35,011 nucleotides of DNA, taken from the NCBI GenBank assembly GCA_037384885.1, contig JARRNO010000028.1, positions 1-35,011 of the forward strand, given 5' to 3'. The notes under the pieces were generated by a model. The model searched no databases. It was not told where the DNA came from and saw only the letters and a list, made by a program, of their open reading frames with translations. The translations under genes and the position numbers were made by a program. Numbering within the stretch: the stretch's first letter is position 1; each line of letters opens with the position of its first letter. This DNA comes from JARRNO01 sp037384885. GTDB lineage: Bacteria; Acidobacteriota; UBA4820; DSQY01. Below are positions 1-8,382 of this stretch, in pieces.

Positions 1-989
1 ACCTTGAGCGAGTCCGTCGTTTGAGCCTTCTGAATTCCCTGCAGGACGACCTGGGTTGCGATGTACGCAAACATGGAATAGGGTCCCGGTTCTGAATGGT
101 AGGCCTTTCTGTAAGCGTCCACCATTTCCTTGGCGGAAGCCAGGTGCATGTGGTCCGGGTAAAACGTGCAGAGAGCGCCTTCAGCGTTCTGGGCGCCCGC
201 CTGGCTGATGAATTCGGGATCGTAACACCCGTCGCCGCTGACGAAGGTTGCGTCGATTCCCGCCTGCCGTACCGCCTTGAGCAAGGCGGCGCCCTGGTGG
301 AAAAGGCCGCCGTAATAGATGATGGTCGGTTTCTTTTCCTGCAGCGCTTTGACGATGGGAGCGAAGTCGGTGTCCGAAGCATCGATCCCCTTGTAGTAGA
401 CCGACTCCTTTTTCGTCATGTATTCGTAGTTCCGGAGAAACTCGTTGGAGAGCTCTTCACCATAGGCTGACTTATTTTGGATCAAAGCGACCCTGGCGTC
501 CGGGAAGTGCTTGACGACGTATTGGGCGGCAGTGCTTCCCTGCTGGTCGTCCCGGCCGCAGACCCGGAATATTGTCGGATATCCCTTATCCGTGATGGCG
601 GGATTGGTGGAAGAGGGGGTGACCATCAGTGTGCGGGAGGAATAGTAAAGCTCCTCAGCGGCCAGCGTGCAGGCCGAATTGTAATGTCCGATGACGGCCG
701 TGACGCTTCCAGAAAGACTCCTGGCCACCTGCTTCGCCATTTTCGCGTTGCCCTCGTCGTTCGCCTTCACGACCGTGATTTTCTTGCCGAGTACGCCGCC
801 CTTGGCGTTCCATTGGTCCACGGCGAGGTGAACGGCATTCAGAATCTGCTGGCCCTGAAGCGCCTGGTCGCCGGTCAGCGGGACCGCAACACCGATCTTC
901 ACGCCGCCTCCGAGAGCGGAGCAACCCCCAAGAACCAGCAGGGCGGCCGCCAACAAACCACACCCCAGCAAAATTAGACGCGTTTTCAT
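1..989 (-). CDS. ABC transporter substrate-binding lipoprotein, branched-chain amino acid (LivJ/LivK) type, partial
   Basis: The reading frame is open from an ATG at 989 down to the left edge of the window, so about 329 residues are visible and the C-terminus is missing. A strong Shine-Dalgarno (GGAGG, about 8 nt upstream) fixes the start. The N-terminus is a lipoprotein signal peptide: basic start, hydrophobic stretch, then lipobox LGGC with the acylated Cys at residue 23. The mature part opens with KIGVAVPLTGDQALQGQQ, the typical first strand and ligand loop of type I periplasmic binding proteins (Peripla_BP_6), and continues with the family's GGVLGKKI and VIGHYNS segments. It should bind a small ligand, often a branched-chain amino acid or other amide, in the periplasm and hand it to an ABC permease. 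No permease or ATPase genes are visible; they would have to lie left of the window. The true ligand cannot be read from sequence. Confidence 0.9.
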   Translation of the reverse strand, partial: MKTRLILLGCGLLAAALLVLGGCSALGGGVKIGVAVPLTGDQALQGQQILNAVHLAVDQWNAKGGVLGKKITVVKANDEGNAKMAKQVARSLSGSVTAVIGHYNSACTLAAEELYYSSRTLMVTPSSTNPAITDKGYPTIFRVCGRDDQQGSTAAQYVVKHFPDARVALIQNKSAYGEELSNEFLRNYEYMTKKESVYYKGIDASDTDFAPIVKALQEKKPTIIYYGGLFHQGAALLKAVRQAGIDATFVSGDGCYDPEFISQAGAQNAEGALCTFYPDHMHLASAKEMVDAYRKAYHSEPGPYSMFAYIATQVVLQGIQKAQTTDSLK

Positions 990-1046
990 CGCTGCCTCCT
1001 TCGGCGCTTCAAGGACCGCCGTACGGCGCGGCCCCATCGCTGATCA

Positions 1047-1700
1047 TTACTTTGATTTGGATACCGCCTTTAAACGATAGTACGTGAGCCAGGCCTTTTC
1101 AATAGCCACGGGATTCACCGGCTCGTCCGTTCCAGAAACCCGTGGAGCGTTGGCGATCTTGTCCACGACGCCCATGCCTTCGATGACCTTGCCGAACGCG
1201 GTGTAACGGTGATCGAGCTGCCCCGCATCTCCTACGCAGATGAAAAACTGGCAGGAAGCCGAGTTCGGATCCTGCGCCCGCGCCATGGAAACCACCCCTC
1301 GTCCGTGGTGAATGGAATTGAACTCGGCTTTCAGGTACACCGGCTTGCCGTCGGGGCCCACGTAATCGCCCTCTCCCCAAAGACGCCGGTCGCTCTTCTT
1401 GGTATTGGGATCTCCACCCTGGATGATGTATCCGGGGATGATCCGGTGAAATTTGGTCCCGTTGTAAAACCCGATTTTCACAAGGTGCTTGATCTGCCGA
1501 ACCGTCGAGGGAGCCTGGGAGGGAAAAAAGCGAATCATGATCTTCCCATAACGGGTCTGAAACACGGCGACCTGGATTTTCTTTGCGGGAACCGGTTCCT
1601 TCGCGCCGCCCGGCCCTTCCGGACGCACGGACAGCGCAGCGCCAAAACCCGCCGCCACTGCCGCGAACGCAAATAACGCCACCAAGGCGTTCCTTTTCAT
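1047..1700 (-). CDS. Exported cyclophilin-type peptidyl-prolyl cis-trans isomerase
   Basis: This is a 217-residue protein with an N-terminal hydrophobic signal or anchor segment (about residues 4-23) followed by one cyclophilin domain (about 42-208). Family landmarks are present: FHRIIPGYIIQGGDP at 84-98 (catalytic Arg86), GVVSMAR near 135-141, QFFI at 151-154 and HRYTAFGKVIEGM at 164-176. Like other bacterial cyclophilins of this type it has LDHRYT where eukaryotic ones carry the cyclosporin-binding Trp. It should catalyse cis-trans isomerisation of X-Pro bonds in exported proteins. The frame stays open upstream to 1901, but the start at 1700 is preceded by GGAGGTG at good spacing and by the signal peptide, so the longer version is unlikely. 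The ABC binding-protein gene follows on the same strand after 57 nt. Confidence 0.9.
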   Translation of the reverse strand: MKRNALVALFAFAAVAAGFGAALSVRPEGPGGAKEPVPAKKIQVAVFQTRYGKIMIRFFPSQAPSTVRQIKHLVKIGFYNGTKFHRIIPGYIIQGGDPNTKKSDRRLWGEGDYVGPDGKPVYLKAEFNSIHHGRGVVSMARAQDPNSASCQFFICVGDAGQLDHRYTAFGKVIEGMGVVDKIANAPRVSGTDEPVNPVAIEKAWLTYYRLKAVSKSK

Positions 1701-1758
1701 CTTCACCTCCCTCAGTCTGCGCCTCCGGCGCAATCCTCGCATTGTGAGGCAATTCGTG

Positions 1759-1764
1759 ATTATA
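1759..1764 (-). promoter_or_regulatory. Possible -10 box upstream of the cyclophilin gene
   Basis: A perfect TATAAT lies on the minus strand about 59 nt before the cyclophilin ATG. The position 17 nt further upstream reads TGGAGG, a poor -35 element, so the promoter is only tentative. Confidence 0.35.
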
Positions 1765-1850
1765 GCCCAAATCAATCTCACCCTCCAGCGCCCCGCAGCT
1801 TTCCGGCCATCCGTGTTAACATGAAGCCACACGGAAAAGGAGAAGGGAGC

Positions 1851-3014
1851 ATGAGGGGGGATTCCTTGCTCAATCAGGCGGAGCATCCAACCCGAAAGCA
1901 CTATATGGTGCTTTCCATGGCGTGGGCCGGGTGGTTGTTCGATTTTTACGATCTGCTGCTGTTTTCGTTTTTGCTGGTTCCCATCAAACGAGATTTGGGC
2001 CTTTCAGACGCTCAACTGAGTTTTCTGCTGGGAATGTCGCTTGCGGCGACCGCCGCCGGGGGCATTTTTTTCGGGTGGCTCGCCGACCGAATCGGTCGAA
2101 AACGCGTCCTGTCCATCACCATTTTGACATACTCAATCGGGACGTTCATGTGCGGCATGAGCCATGCCTTATGGCTCCTGCTTGCCTTCCGGATCGTCAC
2201 GGGTCTCGGCGTGGGTGGAGAATGGGCAACCGGGCAGACCCTTGTGGGTGAGACTTTCCCAGCAAGGATGCGCGCCCGCTTCGCCGCCGTTATGCAGACC
2301 GGGGCGCCAGCCGGCGTGGCGTTGGCGGCTCTCGTCGGAGGATTCCTCGAACCACGTTTCGTTGCACTCTGGGGGCTCGATTGGGGCTGGCGGGCCTGTT
2401 TTTTCGTGTCGGTCCTGCCGGTGCTGCTTATATTCGTTATCCGTTTCTTTATGCCAGAATCGGACGTGTGGGAGCGAATGAAGGCGGTTCCCAGCGCGGC
2501 GCGTGAAAAGGGCGTGCGCTTTATTCAAGTTCTCAAGACCGAGCGCCGATTGCGCAGGCTCTTCCTGCTGGGACTCGTTCTCGCTGTGACGGACATGTCC
2601 GCATACTGGTTTACTTACGCCTGGCTGCCCAAGTACCTTTACGACCAGCTCCATTTTTCCATGTCCAAATCCGGGCTCTGGATGCTTGTGACACAGCTGG
2701 GCTTCATGTTCCTGGTCGGTGTCGGCACGGGGAACTTTTCCGGTTACGGCCCCATCTTTTCAGAACTTTTCCCGACCCGCATTCGCAATACGGCCATGGG
2801 GTCGGCCTTTAATCTAGCCCGCGGGGTCCAGTTCTTCACGCCCCTCGTCATCACTTGGGTAGCGGCGCTTGCTATGACGCACGGAGCGGCCACAGGACTT
2901 GGAGCCGGGATTTCCATCGGCGCCTTTTTCGCTCTCTTTACGGGAATCAGGGTGTGGTTGCTGCCGGAGGGCAAATCGCATGACAGAACGACTCGAACAA
3001 TTCCGCCGCTTTAG
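1851..3014 (+). CDS. MFS transporter (metabolite:H+ symporter type), apparently lacking an internal two-helix segment
   Basis: This 387-residue polytopic membrane protein is of the sugar/organic acid symporter class of the major facilitator superfamily. Motif A of the first half is intact (GWLADRIGRKR, residues 75-85), as is the RIVTGLGVGGEWATG segment. The second half ends with the typical SELFPTRIRNTAMGSAFNLARG. The start at 1851 is chosen over an in-frame ATG at 1821 because AAGGAG lies 8 nt upstream of it. The protein is short. After WMLVTQLG (about residue 284) it jumps straight to FMFLVGVGTG. In relatives I recall about 50 residues here, holding two membrane segments and the second motif A (a GxxADRxGRR loop). 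The missing part leaves an incomplete second bundle, so the product is probably non-functional or the assembly is wrong. The last 35 nt overlap the next gene. Confidence 0.8.
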   Translation: MRGDSLLNQAEHPTRKHYMVLSMAWAGWLFDFYDLLLFSFLLVPIKRDLGLSDAQLSFLLGMSLAATAAGGIFFGWLADRIGRKRVLSITILTYSIGTFMCGMSHALWLLLAFRIVTGLGVGGEWATGQTLVGETFPARMRARFAAVMQTGAPAGVALAALVGGFLEPRFVALWGLDWGWRACFFVSVLPVLLIFVIRFFMPESDVWERMKAVPSAAREKGVRFIQVLKTERRLRRLFLLGLVLAVTDMSAYWFTYAWLPKYLYDQLHFSMSKSGLWMLVTQLGFMFLVGVGTGNFSGYGPIFSELFPTRIRNTAMGSAFNLARGVQFFTPLVITWVAALAMTHGAATGLGAGISIGAFFALFTGIRVWLLPEGKSHDRTTRTIPPL

Positions 3015-3342
3015 AGAAAAAATGAACAAACGCATCCTGGACCAAGGTCACAAGGGTATTCAGAGGTTCTTCGCCATCGACGGCCAGGCTTACATGGAAG
3101 GCGTGCTGCCCCGAAAGACCAAGGAAATGCTCGGGCTGGCCTCTTCCATGGTCCTGCGGTGCGACGACTGCATCGCGTACCACCTGGTCCGATGCAAAGA
3201 AGAGGGCTGTACGCGCGATGAGCTCATGGAGGTTTTCAACGTGGGACTGGTGGTGGGGGGCTCCATCGTCATTCCGCACCTGCGGAGAGCCGTGGCCCTT
3301 CTCGACGAATTAGAAGGCGTTTCATCCGGGGAGGACACATGA
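2980..3342 (+). CDS. Carboxymuconolactone decarboxylase / AhpD-like protein
   Basis: This is a small all-helical protein of 120 residues. The AhpD-type redox motif is at 60-68, RCDDCIAYH, with Cys61, Cys64 and His68 in the spacing used by the AhpD active site. A plausible role is a thiol-dependent peroxidase or disulfide reductase partner; carboxymuconolactone decarboxylase activity is unlikely because that branch usually lacks the CxxC pair. The start at 2980 has GGAGGG about 9 nt upstream. The gene overlaps the end of the transporter gene by 35 nt, and its TGA overlaps the ATG of the next gene (ATGA), so the three genes should be translated from one mRNA. The substrate is unknown. Confidence 0.85.
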   Translation: MTERLEQFRRFREKMNKRILDQGHKGIQRFFAIDGQAYMEGVLPRKTKEMLGLASSMVLRCDDCIAYHLVRCKEEGCTRDELMEVFNVGLVVGGSIVIPHLRRAVALLDELEGVSSGEDT

Positions 3343-5687
3343 AAAGAGCACAACTCGAGCGTTACCTGGCCCAATACCTTCGGGCTGATGATTTCGACGA
3401 CGTTTCCCTCAACGGGCTTCAGGTGGAGGGGGTCTCTGAAGTCGACAAGGTCGCCTTCGCCGTTTCGGCCTGCTCCGAGTCATTCCAGAAGGCGTCCGAG
3501 GGAGACGCGCAGGCTCTGGTCGTACATCACGGGCTCTTCTGGAAGGGACAAGGGCCGGAGCGGGTCGTGGGACCGTTGCGGGAGCGTCTCAAGATTCTCC
3601 TTGAGGACGACCTCAACCTCTTCGCCTACCATCTTCCCCTCGACGCACACGACGAGGTGGGCAACAATTCGGCCGCCATGAGGGCTCTTGGCTTCAGCAA
3701 CCTGGCCCCTTTCGGCTCTTATCATGGAATGACAATCGGATGGATGGGCGAGCTTTCCGAACCCATGCCGCGTGACGCCTTCGTTCAGCAACTGGAGGCC
3801 TACTTCGGCCACGACGCTCTCCTGGTGCCGGCAGGCTCTGATACGGTGCGCACTGCAGGCTTCATTTCAGGAGGGGCCGCAAAGGAGGCCCTACAGGCGG
3901 CGGAGCTGGACTTGGATATTTACGTCACGGGAGAATCCAGCGAACCGGTCACATACCTCTGTCGCGAAAGCAACCTCAACTTCGCCGCATTACTCCGGCG
4001 CCGCATCCGGGTCGCCCGCGGCGAGGAACCGGCCGATATTCTCTTCGTAAACGGCAAGGTTGTTTCAACCTTCACGACCGAAATTCTGGAAATACCCGTA
4101 GCCGTGGCCGAGGGACGGGTTGCCTCTTTGGGAGGGAGCCCCAAAGAGGCGACGGAGATTGTTGACTTGGCCGGGGGTTATCTAGCGCCCGCGCTTACAG
4201 ATCCGCACATACACGTGGAATCCTCCATGTTGACGCCCGAGGGCTTCGCGGAAGCGGTCGTGCCTCACGGTACGGGAATGACCGTCAGCGATCCGCACGA
4301 GATCGTCAACGTTCTCGGACTCGCTGGCCTCGCATACATGCAGGAAGCTTCACGGGATCTCCCGATGGATATTTTCTACACCATTCCGTCGTGCGTTCCC
4401 GCCACCCACATGGAAACGGCAGGCGCCGAACTGCCCCCGGAGCAGATCGAAGCCGCTTTCCAGACCTCTCCAGATGCACCTGCGCTCTCTGAGATGATGA
4501 ACTATCCCGGCGTGCTCTCCGGAGACCGGGGCGTGCTTGAAAAACTTCTCTCCGCACGTGATCGCGGACTGCCCGTGGACGGCCATTCACCGGCGCTGAG
4601 CGGCCCTGATCTCGACGCCTACCTCGGTGCGGGCGTCACAACGGATCATGAATGTCTCACGCCCGAAGAAGCCCTAGAAAAGCTACGGCGGGGAATGTGG
4701 GTGTTCATGAGGGAAGGCTCGGCCGCCAGGAACCTGGCCGACCTTCTCCCAGTGCTGACACCCGGGAATCTGCACCGGTTGTGCATCGCTTCCGATGACC
4801 GGCATCCCGAGGATCTGGTGGGCGCCGGGCACATGGATGACGCCCTTCGGAAAGCTCTTGCCGGAGGCGTCGATCCCCTTGACGCCTTGCGCATGGTGAC
4901 CCTCAACCCGGCGCTGTGCTATGGCTTCCGTGACAGAGGTGGCGTTGCACCCGGATATCGCGCCGACCTCGTCGTTTTCAAGGATCTCCAGAGCTTCACG
5001 GTTAAAAAAGTATACCATTCGGGACAACTGGTCGCTTCGGAAGGCCGAATGCTCCGTACTCTGCCGCGCAAGAAGGCTGAGAAGACTTTGGCCACGGTAA
5101 CCCTTCCTGGATCGCTCCAAGAGAAGCTGGAACAATTTCCACGATCGGGCCGGGTGCGCGTGATCGGCGTGGATCCAGCGCAGATCATGACGCGCGCTGA
5201 AGAAGCAGATGCGGCCTCAGCGGGCTCCGGGGAGGTGCAGTACGCCGCAGTCATAGAGCGCCATCGAAACACCGGGAATGTGGGCCTTGGCTTCGTCAGA
5301 GGATTCCAACTGCGGAGCGGCGCCCTCGCGTCCACCGTCAGTCACGACAGCCACAATCTGGTCGTGGTGGGCGCCAGTCTTCCCGATATGGCGCTTGCGG
5401 CCCACACGCTGGCCAAGATGGGCGGGGGCCTTTGCTGCGTCAGCGACGGAAACGTGCGCGCCTCCCTTCAACTTGAAGTCGCGGGTCTCATGTCGCGTCG
5501 CACCGCGGCGGATGTCGCACGGGACATGCAAAACCTGCATGAGGCCGCCCGCGAATGCGGCTGCCCACTCCCCTCGCCTTTCATGACACTGGCCTTCATC
5601 GCCCTGCCGGTCATTCCTGCCCTGAAGCTCACGGATCGCGGCCTGGTGGATGTTAATCGCTTCGATTTCGTGCCTCTCCGGCTCTAA
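3339..5687 (+). CDS. ade: NIF3-like domain (C-terminally truncated) fused in frame to adenine deaminase
   Basis: The product has 782 residues in two parts. Residues 1-217 are a NIF3/YbgI-type dinuclear-metal domain, with SLNGLQVEG (23-31), VVHHG (His63, His64) and YHLPLDAH (97-104). It stops before the conserved GHHATE-type segment that supplies the last metal ligands. Residues 218-782 match adenine deaminase (Ade, amidohydrolase superfamily) almost from its usual beginning, LLRRRIRVARGEEPAD. Active-site motifs are intact: DPHIH (288-292), DPHEIVNV (318-325), the DGHSP and DHE segments, and DDRH (486-489), followed by the normal C-terminal domain. Ade converts adenine to hypoxanthine and ammonia. 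The junction near 3990 looks like a deletion that removed the end of one gene and the first codons of the next. The deaminase half could still be active; the NIF3 half probably is not. The alternative is an assembly error. Confidence 0.85.
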   Translation: MKRAQLERYLAQYLRADDFDDVSLNGLQVEGVSEVDKVAFAVSACSESFQKASEGDAQALVVHHGLFWKGQGPERVVGPLRERLKILLEDDLNLFAYHLPLDAHDEVGNNSAAMRALGFSNLAPFGSYHGMTIGWMGELSEPMPRDAFVQQLEAYFGHDALLVPAGSDTVRTAGFISGGAAKEALQAAELDLDIYVTGESSEPVTYLCRESNLNFAALLRRRIRVARGEEPADILFVNGKVVSTFTTEILEIPVAVAEGRVASLGGSPKEATEIVDLAGGYLAPALTDPHIHVESSMLTPEGFAEAVVPHGTGMTVSDPHEIVNVLGLAGLAYMQEASRDLPMDIFYTIPSCVPATHMETAGAELPPEQIEAAFQTSPDAPALSEMMNYPGVLSGDRGVLEKLLSARDRGLPVDGHSPALSGPDLDAYLGAGVTTDHECLTPEEALEKLRRGMWVFMREGSAARNLADLLPVLTPGNLHRLCIASDDRHPEDLVGAGHMDDALRKALAGGVDPLDALRMVTLNPALCYGFRDRGGVAPGYRADLVVFKDLQSFTVKKVYHSGQLVASEGRMLRTLPRKKAEKTLATVTLPGSLQEKLEQFPRSGRVRVIGVDPAQIMTRAEEADAASAGSGEVQYAAVIERHRNTGNVGLGFVRGFQLRSGALASTVSHDSHNLVVVGASLPDMALAAHTLAKMGGGLCCVSDGNVRASLQLEVAGLMSRRTAADVARDMQNLHEAARECGCPLPSPFMTLAFIALPVIPALKLTDRGLVDVNRFDFVPLRL

Positions 5688-5733
5688 ATCCGGTCCCCCG
5701 CCATCAAAACGAACTTTCGGCGGCGCCCCGGCG

Positions 5734-6549
5734 TCAGAGATGAAAGCGATAGCTGACGCCAACCGTGGCCTGCCAGTTGCCGTAATATGCGCCCGAGGTT
5801 TTTGCGACGGCGGCGTCAAAGGCCCAGTGCGGGCCCCGCCCGTACCGGACGCCCAAACGAAAGGCGCGGTTGCTTCTGCCGTAAAGCGGGGCGTCTGACC
5901 CCTCCCAAAGGCCCTGGACCTCGCCGAAGAGCGTTATCGTGTCCGTAACATCCCACGAACCCGCCAATCCCCATGTGAGCACGTCGTCCTGAGTCTGCCT
6001 GATAAAAGGATTGTCCAAAATACCTATCCCCACGTTGCTCCAGACCCGAACACGGCCCCAGCCTTTGCCTCCGATCAGCGAAAAGTAAAAGTCCGTCTGA
6101 TTCGTGCCAAACGCTTTATGGGAAGGGGTATTCGGCATCTTAACCCCTAGGCGGAATCCGAAGCCCGTTCCAGGATTTTTTCCTTTCCAGACCCTGAATT
6201 TTCCAAACACCGAAAAGTCTCCCACCCCGGCGTCGCTCTGCCCGTAATCGGCGTGCCAGCGCTTGTAGGGGACCCCGTCCACCTCAAGCTCCATGCGATC
6301 GCTGACGCCCCAGCGAAGGGCCATGTGGGCGTCCTGCCAGAGATTTCCCTGGCGGCCGTCCTGAATGGAATGGAAGCCGTCGATATAATCTTCCCCAAGC
6401 TGAAGACTGATTCCATTGGTCGGCAGCATCCAGATATCCTCTGTTTGCAGAGGCCGGATGTCTTGGGCCGCAGTGCTCAGCGCAATGAAGCACGCGACGG
6501 CCGTTGCCAGCAAGAAGAGGCTCTTGTGTGAAATTTGCTCCCCTTTCAT
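5734..6549 (-). CDS. Putative outer-membrane beta-barrel protein
   Basis: This 271-residue exported protein has a signal peptide (KSLFLLATAVACFIALSTAAQ, about residues 8-27). The rest consists of alternating polar/hydrophobic strands rich in Gly, Trp and Tyr (for example VGDFSVFGKFRVWKG and FGFRLGVKMP), and the last residues are YRFHL, an amphipathic final strand. The pattern fits a 10-12-stranded outer-membrane barrel of the DUF3187 or phenol-degradation MetA-like class; I cannot decide between them. Three in-frame ATGs lie within 20 nt. The one at 6549 has AAAGGA 9 nt upstream and is preferred over those at 6567 and 6558. No function can be assigned beyond a possible role in outer-membrane passage of a hydrophobic solute. 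It is on the same strand as gatB, 164 nt downstream of it. Confidence 0.65.
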   Translation of the reverse strand: MKGEQISHKSLFLLATAVACFIALSTAAQDIRPLQTEDIWMLPTNGISLQLGEDYIDGFHSIQDGRQGNLWQDAHMALRWGVSDRMELEVDGVPYKRWHADYGQSDAGVGDFSVFGKFRVWKGKNPGTGFGFRLGVKMPNTPSHKAFGTNQTDFYFSLIGGKGWGRVRVWSNVGIGILDNPFIRQTQDDVLTWGLAGSWDVTDTITLFGEVQGLWEGSDAPLYGRSNRAFRLGVRYGRGPHWAFDAAVAKTSGAYYGNWQATVGVSYRFHL

Positions 6550-6713
6550 TTTTTCCATTCCTTTCATATGATTTGGGTTGTATTGTGGCTGGACAGCCCA
6601 CCTGCGCGCGGATTTCCATGCCCCATGGGCCCTTCTTTCCGCCCGGTGGTTCGCTCGCTCATTTTCTAAGAGGCGGCCCGGCCCCATTTCGTAACAGGCA
6701 AGCGCCTGCTTGA

Positions 6714-8159
6714 CTACTTTCCCTTCAATTCCTGGTGAAGCAGCCTGGTCGCCACTTTGGGGTTGGCTTTTCCTCCCGTTTCCTTCATCACGCAGCCGAC
6801 AAAATAGCCGAACAGTTTACTTTTCCCGTTCCTGAACGCCTCCGCTTCTTTCGGATGACCCGTCACGACCTTTTCGACAATGGGCCGAAGCTCTTCTTCC
6901 GAGCTGATCTGAACCATCCCCATGGTCTCTACGAAGTAACCCGCGTCCCGCCCGGTCTCAATCATCCGCGAAAAAATATCCTTGGCGAGCTTGCCGGAAA
7001 CCGTTCCCTCCTGAAGCCGCCTCAAGAGATCCCCCAAGGCGGAAGGACCGACTGCAAAATTTTCACTTCCGCTTGCGCTTTCTTTCAGCACGCTTAGGAC
7101 TTCCGTCAGGATCCAATGACAAGCCGTCCTTGGGTCGCCGCATGCAGCTGCGGTCTGCTCGAAATATACGGCGAGGCGGTGGTCGTCTGTGAGAATATCC
7201 GCCTCCTTCTCCGTCAGCTTCCATTCTTCCACGTAGCGGCTCTTTTTCTCGTGGGGAAGCTCTGGAACGCTCGCGCACATGGTTTGGATCTGTTCATCCG
7301 AAAGAACCAGCGGAGGTAGGTCCGGTTCCGGGAAGTACCTGTAATCATCTGCTTCTTCCTTTGTCCGCATGAGGATGGTCCGGCGCCCCTCGGCGTCGTA
7401 CAGCCGGGTTTCGGGCTTTATTTCGCCGCCGGACTCCAGAAGGGATGACTGACGCGCGATTTCAAATTGAAGCGCCGCTTCGGCGTTTCGAAAGGAATTG
7501 AGGTTCTTGATCTCAACCTTTTCGCCCATCTCGACGGATCCCCTGGGGCGCAAAGAGACGTTGACGTCGCAGCGCAGCGATCCTTCCTCCATTTTTCCTG
7601 AACAGATGCCGAGGTATGTCAGGATTTGCTTCAACCGGACGAGATAGAGGTAGGCCTCTTCCGGAAGCCTCAGGTCCGGCTCAGAAACGATTTCTATGAG
7701 GGGCACGCCGGCCCGGTTAAAGTCAATGTAAGTATGATCGGACGAATCTCGAAAACCTTCGTGCAGGCTTTTGCCGGCGTCTTCTTCTAGATGAACGCGG
7801 GTGATGCCGACACGTTTATTCGCGTTCCCGGATTCAATGGTAAGCCATCCCCCCTCCGCCAGCGGGCTCTCATACTGAGACACTTGGTACCCCTTCGGCA
7901 AATCGGGGTAGAAGTAGTTTTTCCTGGCGAAGAGACTCTTGGAATGAATCCTGCAGTTCAAGGCGGCCGCCAGACACCCTGCCATATCCACGGCGCTGCC
8001 GTTCACAACTGGAAGGCTTCCGGGGTGCCCGAGACACACCGGGCACACGTTTGTGCCGGGAAGATCCCCATAAGAGGCGGCGCAGGAGCAAAACATCTTG
8101 CTCTTGGTCAAAAGTTGGGCGTGAACCTCAAGCCCGATTACGGACTCGTAATCCGGCAT
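6714..8159 (-). CDS. gatB: Aspartyl/glutamyl-tRNA(Asn/Gln) amidotransferase subunit B
   Basis: The product is a full-length GatB of 481 residues. It begins with the family signature IGLEVHAQL (8-16), followed by the zinc-site cysteines C24/C26 and C39/C42. Other hallmarks are KNYFYPDLPKGYQVSQY, the EEDAGK segment, NRAGVPLIEIVSEPD and YRYFPEPDLPP. The C-terminal YqeY-like helical domain ends at LLHQELKGK. GatB carries the kinase/transamidase site that converts misacylated Glu-tRNA(Gln) or Asp-tRNA(Asn) to the correct amide form, with ammonia delivered by GatA. Its presence indicates that this organism uses the indirect route for Gln-tRNA and/or Asn-tRNA. gatA and gatC are not adjacent, so the complex is encoded at dispersed loci. 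Confidence 0.97.
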   Translation of the reverse strand: MPDYESVIGLEVHAQLLTKSKMFCSCAASYGDLPGTNVCPVCLGHPGSLPVVNGSAVDMAGCLAAALNCRIHSKSLFARKNYFYPDLPKGYQVSQYESPLAEGGWLTIESGNANKRVGITRVHLEEDAGKSLHEGFRDSSDHTYIDFNRAGVPLIEIVSEPDLRLPEEAYLYLVRLKQILTYLGICSGKMEEGSLRCDVNVSLRPRGSVEMGEKVEIKNLNSFRNAEAALQFEIARQSSLLESGGEIKPETRLYDAEGRRTILMRTKEEADDYRYFPEPDLPPLVLSDEQIQTMCASVPELPHEKKSRYVEEWKLTEKEADILTDDHRLAVYFEQTAAACGDPRTACHWILTEVLSVLKESASGSENFAVGPSALGDLLRRLQEGTVSGKLAKDIFSRMIETGRDAGYFVETMGMVQISSEEELRPIVEKVVTGHPKEAEAFRNGKSKLFGYFVGCVMKETGGKANPKVATRLLHQELKGK

Positions 8160-8239
8160 ATGCGACCTCTACTTTCTATCCCGGCAGGCGCGAAATGCCG
8201 GGGCAGCTGCGCTCAAGTCCCCGGAACGATTCAGACGGT

Positions 8240-8269
8240 ATTTTAACGGGATCGGGCCAGCGGCCGCAA
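8240..8269 (-). promoter_or_regulatory. Possible sigma-70-type promoter for gatB
   Basis: On the minus strand TTGCGG (8269-8264) is separated by 18 nt from TAAAAT (8245-8240), leaving about 75 nt of leader before the gatB ATG. The -10 matches well and the -35 only partly. The rest of the 223-nt divergent gap (8160-8382) shows nothing else convincing. Confidence 0.4.
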
Positions 8270-8382
8270 GTTTGCGGGGCGCGGACGGCGGGCTTCGCAC
8301 GGGCGTGTCGGCCTCCCTGGAAAGGGGATTCCTCTTCCGCTCTAGAATCGGCTCCCCCTTGAGAATTCGTTCATGAATCTTT

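Noticed and set aside
1821..1850. Upstream ATG for the MFS transporter
   Set aside because: The ATG at 1851 has a proper Shine-Dalgarno 8 nt upstream; the one at 1821 has none and adds a non-conserved hydrophilic tail.
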